From contig CM068552.1 in NCBI GenBank assembly GCA_035048495.1, positions 22,322,154-22,386,153 of the forward strand: a stretch of 64,000 bases of DNA. The letters run 5' to 3'. The translations under genes and the position numbers were made by a program. Shown here piece after piece: positions 24,001 through 31,525 of this stretch (the first letter of the stretch is position 1; each line of letters begins with the position of its first letter). The notes beneath the pieces were generated by a model. It saw only the letters and a list, made by a program, of their open reading frames with translations, was not told the DNA's origin and searched no databases. The DNA comes from Euptelea pleiosperma (Eukaryota > Streptophyta > Magnoliopsida > Ranunculales > Eupteleaceae).

Positions 24001-25554
24001 GACTTTGTTTCGCCACACCATCTCCACATGAAAGTGATTCATATTTGACCACTCATTCAATAATTCCAAAAACCTCTTTCAAGGTTTTTCATTATTTCTA
24101 ATAAATATACTTACAAAAAAAGTTAAGAAGTTATTTAATTCAAGGTTTTTCATTATTTATGACATAAGAAGCCACGGTTGAACTATTTATATACGGAAAT
24201 AAACCAAATCCTTCTAAAAATTAATCAACTGAGATGGAAAGCCAAAAAAATATGACCAAGTTAAGACAGAAATCTCTTAAAATGGTGAAAGAAGGAAAGA
24301 AACAGCTCTTACCGAGGTCTTTTGCATTGAAGGTGTCATGGGAATTAATTGCCTAGATTGTTTGATTGCCAATTCCTCAAGCCTCTGAGTCTCAACAGAT
24401 AACTACAAATTAAGCAAAAGATGATGCCATAAGCAAAATAACCACTCAGACATAAGCTTGAATAAAAGGAGCAACTTTTTTATTTTATTGGTAAATAACG
24501 GCCAGCTTAGTTACCTGGGGAGCAGTTCGAGCTCGTGAAGGGGTTTGTGCCAATGTTTCAGCCATATTAAGACCAGTTGTCATGCTAGTAGCCGAAATGG
24601 CCGAACTTGCAGAAACAGTTTGTTGAACAGATGAGAGTCCCATGCTATTGCTTCCAATAATGATGGGCACCTCTGCCAAAGCCGAGGTCCAGCCATCGCC
24701 CCCAATCAAAGCCGAAGTACCTAATGGCAAGCTCTGAACGGACGTACTCAAACCAGGAGATGAGACTCTTCCTATATCAGGAGCTCCTTGCCTTTCATCG
24801 GCTCCGAGAGAGGGGAAGTCTCTTTCAAATGTGGCCTTGTGAATGCTGCTAACAATACTGCTCCCAACAACCGGACCATTATTGTTACTGTGATTGTTGT
24901 TGCCACTGTTCGAATCCGCCGCTACTCTTTTGGGCCATACCTCACCCCGCTTTCCTGATATCATCGACTGAGAACGCCTTAACGTATCCTTATCAATCCT
25001 ACTTGCAAGGACATTGGCAGGTGTTCCCAAGGTATCAGAAAAGTCACGCTCCCTGTGGTCCCCTAGGACTGACCTCTCTTTGTCACGAAGATCAAGGAGG
25101 TCCTTCTCCCAATCCCTGTCACGGTGGCTCCTACTGAAACTACTGTAAGACCGCGAGTAGGCATTGGTGTCCTTGTCGTGCATCATTGAACCATTACTGC
25201 TCGAACTCCTACGAAAGTAGGAGGAAGAGGTTCGATCTGAAAAGGCAGAAGATCGAGGACTATCGTAATCACCAATACTCACTGACGATTTGTTTCTTGT
25301 GGGGAGTGTAACAGCATGATCATCTACAACAATAAAGAAAAAAACACCACAGAAATACTTACTTTCAAAGCCAAAATATAGTAACATACAATGAGAGTTA
25401 TAGAGTACCGAAAAGTGAAAAAAAAACTCAGTAAATCAATAATACCTGAGTGCAAGGAAGACGATGCAAAATGGTGGGTTGTACTGCCACCGCCAGTTAT
25501 ATTTCCGGTTCCCTTCAACCATTCTGGAACTAATGTGGGCTCACTTCTTTCCAT
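8908..25554 (-). CDS. Vasculin/GPBP1-like protein, 5 coding exons, 649 aa
   Basis: Exons 25554-25446, 25323-24515, 24402-24313, 9957-9151 and 9042-8908 join in frame with GT-AG borders and end in TAA. Seen: N-terminus MERSEPTLVPEWLKG; Ser/Arg-rich region (about 50-120) with a charged HRDRDWEKDLLDLRDKERS block (104-122); Asn-rich run (174-186); ERDFPSLGAD (203-212); Ser/Thr-rich middle; acidic C-terminal block with FLRSLGWEENAGDEGGLTEEEINAFLE (about 579-605). Known: animal vasculin (GPBP1), a nuclear GC-rich-promoter-binding factor, has a similar C-terminal GW(Q/E)E...LTE(D/E)E block. Inferred: a plant member of this family, probably nuclear; such proteins are often left uncharacterised or named MED1-like. 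No catalytic domain or membrane segment. Confidence 0.85.
9151..9957 (-). CDS. Coding exon 4
   Basis: Acceptor TTTCTTTTCAG/GTTCTC and donor TTGGAG/GTAGCA, phase 0 at both ends. Encodes residues 337-605: Lys/Ala-rich start (EKPKPKAAARSGD), Ala/Pro/Ser-rich linker, then the acidic DEEEVAFLRSLGWEENAGDE block. If the donor were ignored, the frame would stop 11 codons later at 9118. Confidence 0.9.
11003..11325. mobile_element. Small TIR element, GACAC-rich
   Basis: Left end ATGTAACAAGGACAC and right end (reverse complement) ATGTAACAAAGACAC form a 15-bp terminal inverted repeat with one mismatch. Interior has scattered GACAC/GTGTC motifs. No convincing target duplication. Related in motif to the 16040 and 20333 elements. 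Confidence 0.6.
14143..14378. mobile_element. Family B element (GAAACCG/GGTATCG motif), 236 bp
   Basis: Begins ATGGTTCAAA and ends CTTTGAAGCAT. Interior alternates ggtatcg and cggtttcgg...gaaac motifs. Flanks TCAAGAGAAC (14133-14142) and GCAAGAGAAG (14379-14388) match at 8 of 10 bases, a degraded target duplication. Confidence 0.7.
16040..16783. mobile_element. Family C-like element (GACACGG/GATACGG motif)
   Basis: Left TATGTAATAATGACACGG and right (reverse complement) TATGTTACCCGG are imperfect inverted ends. Internal motifs gacacgg, gatacgg and tatccgg are those of the 20333 and 21144 elements. Flanks match poorly (5 of 9), so the ends are less certain. Confidence 0.45.
17699..18017. mobile_element. 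Foldback element with GCCACATGGCA core ends
   Basis: The two halves are long imperfect inverted repeats, over 100 bp each: left ...GCCACATGGCACACTTTCAA..., right ...GAGTGCGCCACATGGCA.... Shared internal segments include TTGATTGGTGA and TTTGGTGGAC. It would fold into one long hairpin. The same family occurs at 29000-29610. Confidence 0.65.
18149..18457. mobile_element. Family A element (AACGGCCGTTTAAACGG motif), 309 bp
   Basis: Begins AAGGTTTAAAGGAGGCCG and ends CCGTTTTTAAAACCAT. Built from repeated aacgg/ccgtt words. Flanks TGTGTTAATC and GGTGTCAATT match at 7 of 10 bases. A second copy at 60971-61398 has a perfect duplication and an empty-site paralogue. Confidence 0.75.
20225..20785 (+). 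repeat. Tandem duplication split by a Family C element
   Basis: The block at about 20230-20332 plus 20628-20650 (agtctagaaaagaaggg... to attattttcgcc/attcctagtttttt) recurs at about 20655-20775 (agtcaagaaaagaaggg... to attattttccacaattctggtttttt). The second copy lacks the insertion, so it preserves the pre-insertion sequence. Confidence 0.7.
20333..20617. mobile_element. Family C element (GATACGGATACGG motif), 285 bp
   Basis: Terminal inverted repeats TATGATGCCTGG and (reverse complement of right end) TACGATACCCGG. Target duplication ATTTTCGCC on both sides (20324-20332, 20619-20627); the tenth base differs (T/G). Interior contains repeated acggatacgg and tatcc words. The neighbouring duplicate near 20741-20765 is the empty site. 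Confidence 0.8.
21144..21573. mobile_element. Family C element, 430 bp
   Basis: Left end TATGAATACCCGG; right end GGGTATCGATATATCATA. Motif clusters tacggatacggacac and tatccgtatcc sit near the two ends around an AT-rich centre. Flanks CCCCTCTGC and GCCATTTGC match at 6 of 9, consistent with an older insertion. Confidence 0.65.
22505..22711. mobile_element. Family B element (GGTTTCGGATGAAA motif), about 206 bp
   Basis: Ends ATGGTTCAA and TTGAACCAT are perfect inverted repeats. Target duplication AACTTGTAC is perfect at 22496-22504 and 22712-22720. Interior has an exact tandem repeat, about 42 bp, of 'cgtatcagaagtatcattcg' and following bases, plus gaaaccgaaac words. Confidence 0.85.
22751..23164. 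mobile_element. hAT-like small element
   Basis: Left end contains TTTGGGAACACAAAAAATTAAC followed by several aacttctt words; right end (reverse complement) reads ATTTGGGAACGACAAGTAGAAG. The TTTGGGAAC terminus resembles plant hAT-type non-autonomous elements. No clear 8-bp duplication; the right flank is a G13 run. Confidence 0.4.
24313..24402 (-). CDS. Coding exon 3 (30 codons)
   Basis: Acceptor ATTTGTAG/TTATCT and donor ACCTCG/GTAAGAG. Encodes LSVETQRLEELAIKQSRQLI and then PMTPSMQKTS, a short amphipathic segment. Too short to stand alone, but both borders keep phase 0 with exons 2 and 4. Confidence 0.88.
24515..25323 (-). CDS. Coding exon 2
   Basis: Acceptor TTGTTGTAG/ATGATCATG. The split codon G+AT gives Asp 37. 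Encodes residues 37-306: the Ser/Arg-rich region, FPSLGAD, and a Ser/Thr/Ala-rich tail ending RARTAPQ. Donor CCCCAG/GTAACT, phase 0. Confidence 0.92.
25446..25554 (-). CDS. Coding exon 1
   Basis: Starts at ATG 25554 and encodes MERSEPTLVPEWLKGTGNIT and then a Gly/Ser/His stretch. It ends CACTCAG/GTATT, phase 1. The start is chosen because the acidic-Pro MERSEP..VPEWL opening looks like a native N-terminus and no upstream in-frame extension is needed. Confidence 0.9.
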
Positions 25555-26600
25555 AACGAATATGGAACATGATCAGAGAGGGAAAAAAAAAAAGGAATAC
25601 CTATTCGCTCGCCTTTCGCTTTTATCTGCTTATCTCCCTTCAAACTTTCCCAACAAAATTAGCATGTTTCTGTACAGAATTACTAGCTTTTGGTTTCCTT
25701 AAAAAATGATGCTTGCTTCACATGCATCATCAACAAAACCACATCACTCACTACTTCTGTGGATCAAAATTAAATATAATTTCCAAACCCTAACTAGGGC
25801 TTTTCCTTTTCGTGCTATGTAATCTGTAAACCATATAAAATCACCCGGAATACCGAATCAAGAATCGAAAAAACCACCTTGTAAGCGCTGATGAAACCAA
25901 CGGAGGGAAAGCAAAAGTGAAGACAATGGTAACAACGAGAGACGACTCTGAAGAACAACCCTACGCCTCCATCTTCAAGAATAGATGGATTTGCAGTCGG
26001 GAAAAAACACGCTCAAAAGACCCTCATCTCTGCAACGACTTCAATAAATGCCCCGAACAAAAAGCCTATTTATGCCTTAGAGAACAATGAAGAATTCTCC
26101 AAACAGCACACAAACCCATTCCAGGAAACCCTAGAATCAGAGAAACCCTAGACGTTTATCAGACCAAACAAAAAAAAAAAAAAAACCGAAGAAAAAGAAA
26201 TAGAACCCTCGATACGAAACTGCCAACAAAACTAGGGTTTGAGCAGAACAAAATAAGAAAAAAAATATATATATAAAAAAAAAAAGGAGAGCGAGAGAAA
26301 AAGAGATAACCACCCTACCTATAAGCGCAAACAGGTAGTTTCTAGGGCAGCAATCGTTACCGCAGGATCCAAGACAAGAAACCCTAACCGTCCGACTAAC
26401 CTCGGAGTATTTTAAAAGCTAAGTAGTATGTTTCAGAGAATCAAAATACGAAGAGCTTCAAAAGAAAACGAGAGAGAAAGAGAGAGTTTACGATGAGAAT
26501 TGGAATCTCTGAGAGTTTCTTCTTGTGTTTTGTGGGAGAGCGATGAGAGAGAGGAGAGGACGCAAACGCGCTTTGTTTGCGCCGGGAAGGGAAAGAGAGA
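25555..26600 (-). promoter_or_regulatory. 5' leader, probably with a leader intron
   Basis: On the minus strand 26600-26460 is CT-rich (TCTCTCTCATCGCTCTCCC...), typical of a plant 5' leader. A donor-like CATC/GTAAAC occurs at 26493/26492. A possible acceptor is TGTACAG at about 25670, 116 bp before the ATG. The leader intron is inferred and needs a transcript. Confidence 0.4.
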
Positions 26601-26813
26601 GAGAAAAATAAGGGTTTTATCCGGGAGAAAAATTGGAGAGAGAGAGTAGTGTTTTTGTTAGTTTGGGTTGCTGAAACAAAACGTACGAAGAACAGCCTCT
26701 TCTTCTTCTGCTTACTAGAAAACCTATTTTTCCTTTTTTTCTTTAATTTTTCTTTCCTTCCTTGCCTTCAAAAATCCCTATGCACAACGAACTTGCCTCT
26801 TTTAGGCACAACT

Positions 26814-26821
26814 TTTATATA
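26814..26821 (-). promoter_or_regulatory. Candidate TATA box for the large gene
   Basis: TATATAAA on the minus strand, upstream of the CT-rich leader. It is about 200 bp from the densest CT region, so initiation may use other sites. Confidence 0.3.
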
Positions 26822-26839
26822 CGGTACGTGTTGAAAAAC

Positions 26840-27214
26840 AATTATTCTACATGTAAGTAACGGTCTATAAAATGATGATATCTAGGAATCCAAAAGTACC
26901 ATTCAATGTGTGACATTTAGGAGATCTATTTTGTAAAATTAGTCAGCGTATCCTGATTCTTTTAGTCTTTTCTTTTTGGATCAGGGTCCAAAAAAATAAA
27001 ATTTTGCAAAGAAAAAAAAGATTGAATTGGTGGTTATGACTTATGAACTTATGATCTTTGACCTTGGAGGTCTCAAATAGGAATCCAGCAATTGATAGGT
27101 GTTTGCTAGAGGTACAACTTGGTCCACCTTCCACCCCAACCCAACCAAACCTTCACAGGGGTTAGGCTGGGCTTTCAGTATTTCATGTTGGGTTTTGTTT
27201 GGGGAGAAACCAGG
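26840..27214. other. Intergenic, no gene seen
   Basis: Possible divergent-promoter side of the large gene. The only pattern is a few gggttgggct words near 27160-27200, resembling the Family D motif. Confidence 0.4.
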
Positions 27215-27222
27215 CCCAATTA

Positions 27223-27379
27223 GGACAAATCTAGTATGCAGTTGTACATTGTCAGTACTGTTGGATGTCCCTTGAAAAATGTGTTATTTCAACGTTTTCG
27301 AAAAAATTATTTTATAAATTAAAAAGATGTTTTTCAAGGTGCATTCAATGGTGGATACAGTTGCATACTAGATTTGTCC
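27223..27379. mobile_element. Short inverted-repeat element, 157 bp
   Basis: Left GGACAAATCTAGTATGCA and right (reverse complement) GGACAAATCTAGTATGCA are identical 18-bp inverted repeats, and similarity continues inward (CTTGAAAAA). Flanking CCCAATTA (27215-27222 and 27381-27388) is an 8-bp target duplication. Confidence 0.8.
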
Positions 27380-27539
27380 ACCCAATTATGGGTTGGGCTT
27401 AAGTTGAGGCCTCAAGCAACCCTATCCAACCAAAAACCTTACCCTTAATGTTTATATATCCATCAATTTGTATCTCCATGACTATAAAGCAATGACCAAT
27501 TTAAGGGTTTTTTTTTTTACTAAAATATCATTGCACTTA

Positions 27540-27688
27540 AGATAGTACTTGAATGGCAACATCAAAAGTAAATGGATGATTTTGACTTTTCCAACCTCAA
27601 AATTTTGCTTTTCTAACTCTCCCTTCAGTTGCCATAATTTTCAGATTTGCCCCTCCAAATTAATCTTCTAGAATTGCCCCTTCAATTG
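27540..27688. other. Intergenic, nothing recognised
   Basis: AT-rich sequence with no frame, repeat or motif that can be supported. Confidence 0.4.
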
Positions 27689-28600
27689 CTATGGTAGTGT
27701 TTGGGAAAGCTTCTGTAGAAGCGCTTCTCCAGCTTTTGGCTTTGAGAAGCGCTTCCTTCGCATAAATATGTGTTTGGTTTGGAAAAGCGATTTAGCTTCC
27801 CGCGTCTAAAAGAAGTTAGAAACACTTTTTTGGGAAACACTTAAAAAAGTGCTTCCGAGCTTTTGCGGGAAGCTAATCACCGTGTAAACGGTTCTTACAT
27901 TTTGGCTTTCTTGTCCCCATTTAGTTTCACCCTTTTAGTTCTACGACACTTCTGTTGTTCACCTTATCCACCCAGCCTCTTCCTTTGTCACAGTTGCAAA
28001 ACCCTTGTCTTCCCACAAACCCAACCTCTCCTCATTCTCTAATCAAAATACGGGAGATCCGTTCATGAAGAAAGTTGTAAGAAGACAAGATTAATCTGCG
28101 ACTATATTTGGTTTGATGTTGAAAGATCAAAGACAAACAGAGAAGCGTGAAGAGGAAATATGGCGGCTACCAACAACGGATTGTCGAGATGGAAACAGAG
28201 AAGTGTTGTTTGAGAGATTCTCCTGTTTTGAATTCTCTGATCTTTTTATTATTTCCGCAGATTCTTGTAGCCCTACTCATCAAATCACCACCATCGAAAA
28301 AGCTTTCCACCTATGAAGATTGTGAGAGAGCGCCGTCGAAGGTCGCCGATGAGATGGGATTCTTGGTGCTGAGGAAAGCTCGGTCAGGTAGAAAAATAAG
28401 GGGTATTATAAAGAGATGGATTGAGATTTGCAGGAATATATTTTTTATGGTGATTGTAATCGGATTTTTCAGCTGCTTTTGTAGCTTCTGCGAAAAGGTC
28501 CAATTCTGATGAATTGAAGGAGGAGGAGTCGAAGAGAAGAGAAGAGTCTATATCTTTGGAATGTAATCCCTAGTCTTCTTCGAAGTGAAAAGGAGTAATC

Positions 28601-28800
28601 GGAGCCATTAGATGAATTGAAGGAAGATGAGTCGAAGATGAGATGTGGATCTTTCAACTGAAGAGATTCAGAAGTTTGACAGCCTTGGGTATTTGATGAG
28701 CAATCGGAGCGGTTGGACGAATTGAAGGAAGAGGTGTTGAAGAGGAGATGTCGGTCTTTCAGCTGAAGAGATTCAGAAGTTTGACAGCCTTGGGGAATGT
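28601..28800 (+). repeat. Direct repeat, 105-bp period
   Basis: Two units starting GGAGCcaTTaGAtGAATTGA (28601) and ggagcggttggacgaattga (28706), each running through 'ctgaagagattcagaagttt' and 'gacagccttggg'. A partial third unit precedes them near 28505. Function unknown. Confidence 0.7.
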
Positions 28801-28999
28801 GATGAATGGCAGTAGGCATCAAAGGATGAATGCCACTTGTATCAGAAAAAGAGTATGAGCAGGTTGTTTACAGTACTTACAGTGTTGAGGACAAGTGGAC
28901 TCACAAGTAAAGCTTCGCTGACCACTTTACATGACTCCCCTCGTTGACCGCCTACAATACGAGCTACAGAGTAAACCTTCGCTCACCGCCCACAATACA

Positions 29000-29610
29000 A
29001 GCCACGTGGCACACTCTTAATGGATGTTGGCCATCTGGAAGTTTGGGCAATCACTGGGTGGCTTACAAACCAAAAATAAACCTGATCAGTGACTTCTAAG
29101 CGTTGGATTGAAGTTATTTTCATGGGTTGATTTTAGCCGTAGGAATTTGAGCGTTATTTGGGTGCAAAGATCCAAAGGTTGTAAATCACTAATCAGGCTG
29201 ATTTTTGGTTGCAGGTCCACCGAGGGACTGGCCAAACATCCATACAGTCAACACCTCTAATAGTGTGCCACGTGGTTCATATTGTGGGCTATGATCGGCT
29301 TCGCTCACAGCATGGCGTGAGCGAAGTTATACTCCGAGCTACATGGCACACGTTTAGATGCTAGCCATATGGATGTTTGGCCAATCCTTAGATGGACCTG
29401 CAAATAAAAAATCAGCCAAGTGATTTCTATGCGTTGGATTGGAGTCATTTTCATAGGTTGATTTTAACCGTGTGAATTTGAGCATGATTGGCCATTATTT
29501 GGGTAGAAGGATCCAAAGGTTTGAAATCACTAATCAGACTGATTTTGCCCATCTACGGTTTGGCCAAACATACATATGGTCAACGTCCTCTAAAAGTGTG
29601 CCACATGGCT
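29000..29610 (+). repeat. Tandem pair of foldback units (GTGCCACGTGG family)
   Basis: Two units, about 28995-29285 and 29340-29615. Each opens with gtggcacac..t..atg.tggccat and closes with ggccaaacat...agtgtgccac, with inverted halves (atcag.ctgatttttg..). They are relatives of the intronic foldback at 17699-18017. Confidence 0.65.
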
Positions 29611-30596
29611 TATATTATGGGCGGTCATCTAAGGTGGTCAGCAAAGTATTACTCTCCTACTAATGATGCTCTTGCGGGAAAAGCCTCTAGTGCAGCCATA
29701 TCGGGCAGGATGTTGGTCCCATCATGATCCTCTAGTTTGTTACTCATCTAGACTCTAGTTGGACTTACTGATGCAATCCAATCTCATCACCATATTTGTA
29801 GCCATATCTTTTATGTCCAAAAGTGTTGGAGTGCCTCAATTTTAGTATTGTTAGACAACTTAATTATTCAATTAGCTATCCAAGGGAACCAGGAATATGC
29901 AATTCAAACATTATTGAGTTATGACCAGGTGCAACATTGTACGGCTTTCATCAATTTTGACGCACTTGGGTACTCTAATCCAAGGCTTTGAATTGGCCAA
30001 ACATCCATGTGGTCAATAGTCTCTAAGATGTTGCGTCGCTCGTATTGTGGTCCCACCATCTCTACTCCTCATGCGGCTGCAATCAAGTCATGAAGAGCAA
30101 GTATGAGCATTGGTGGCATTTTGCAAAACTATGGAGTTTGGTCTATTAAAGAGATACAAGCGGAAGTGGATGAAATTTGGTTACATTTTGAGGAATATTT
30201 AAAGCATTTAAACTCTTATGCGTTTTTAATGTTATTTCATTATTGTGATCTATAAGATGCAATTCAAAGCATAGTAATTATCTTAATTGAGCCAAAAATA
30301 TTAACTACTACATTGTTTTGAATATAAGGGTATTCTTGATATTTTGACATAATCTAGAAGCTCACAGCTGGTTTTGCTAAACAACAATACCAGCTTCTAC
30401 ACACAGAACAACATTTCCCCGACATTATTTGCCAAACAGTATTTTAGAAAAAATCGCTTCTCAACAACAGTTTCCAGAGATTCTACAGAAGCGCTTTTCC
30501 GCAGGACTTCTGTAGAAGCATTCCCAAACAGGGCCTATATTTTTCAAAATATCATTTTTTACGGGTGTTTTCAAAACTGCTATTTTGGTTTAAACT

Positions 30597-31515
30597 AGGG
30601 TTGCAACTTGGGTGAGCCCAATCCAACTTTAAGTCGGGTTTGGGTTGGGTTCTACAATACTCGAGCTCGGGCTTGAATATCAGAACCTGAACAAAACTCG
30701 GGTTGGGCTCGGGTTAGTGTGCGTGTGTGTGTTACATTCCCACCCAAAACCCTCTCTCTCTCTCTCTCTCTCTTTGTGCTGGCCATGGAACCCTATTTAG
30801 GGTTGTCAAACTATTGGTTTCTTCTCTATTTCAAGTATTCGGTGCTTTCTTCATAACATCACTCTCTTATTCTAGTTTTCTACTATTGGTTTCTCCAGTA
30901 TTCCTGTTTTCTTTCATAAAAACAGGTTTTATTCATATTTCTCTACAATTAGTGAGCTTTATACATGAAGCTAAGTTTTGTTTAGCACTGTTACATTTTT
31001 AGAGATTGAAGTTGTTGGTCCTACATCGAATATTTTTTACATTAGTTTGAATCATTCTCCTATGGATTGGGTTTGATAGGCTCCTTGATTTTAGTTGGTG
31101 GTGATCGTGGTGTTGGCAAGAGTACGATGTTGTTACAGATATAAATTTACTTTCGGGATTAATATTTGTGTTGCAGAGTTGGGATATGTGGAGTTATTGT
31201 GGATGCAAACAATTCTCAAAGCCTATGAAGAAGATGGCATTTTGTGGTCGATCCCCTCCCCATGGGTGAAGCCAACATTGTTACAATATGTCTATGCCCA
31301 CTTCTAGTCATGGAGACTCTCTTTTCTCTCCAACTCTCTCTTCTCCATTCTCTCTTCTCCTATTTCTCTCGCTCCTCTTTCTCCCACTGACCAACCCGGT
31401 CAAACTCAGCATGTTAGGCCTGACCTCAGGTTGGGTTCGAGCTCGAGTTGGATGGTATTAAGATTGGGTTGGGCTTGAGTTGACTTCCAACCCAATCCGC
31501 CCAAGTTGCAGCCCT
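30597..31515. mobile_element. Family D element (GGGTTGGGCTCGGG motif), 919 bp
   Basis: Terminal inverted repeats AGGGTTGCAACTTGGG and AGGGCTGCAACTTGGG (one mismatch). Perfect 9-bp duplication GTTTAAACT (30588-30596, 31517-31525); the tenth base differs (G/A). Both ends carry iterated gggttgggctcgggtt words. The middle holds a (CT)n tract (30751-30773) and CT-rich DNA near 31310-31390. No transposase seen. Confidence 0.8.
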
Positions 31516-31525
31516 AGTTTAAACT

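Larger units (their letters stand above)
9958..24312 (-). other. Intron 3, about 14.36 kb
   Basis: Bounded by GTAAGAG (24312) and TTTTCAG (9958). Joining exons 3 and 4 keeps frame. No further exon with matching phase and recognisable protein was found inside. It is filled with short elements (listed separately at 11003, 14143, 16040, 17699, 18149, 20333, 21144, 22505, 22751), a (GA)n run near 17520-17542 and a G13 run at 23165-23177. Confidence 0.8.
27689..30535. mobile_element. Candidate 2.8-kb non-autonomous hAT-like composite
   Basis: Left end TAGTGTTTGGGAAAGCTTCTG and the reverse complement of the right end, TAGGCCCTGTTTGGGAATGC followed by TTCTACAGAAG, share GTTTGGGAA.GCTTCT..AGAAG. Inside are extra gaagcgctt words, a 105-bp direct repeat and two foldback units. 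No transposase was found and the flanks show no matching 8-bp duplication, so it may instead be two separate insertions. Confidence 0.4.

Noticed and set aside
28113..28509. Plus-strand frames (MKRKYGGYQQRIVEME...).
   Set aside because: Lies inside a repeat composite, with overlapping frames and no recognisable domain. A captured gene piece is possible but cannot be supported.
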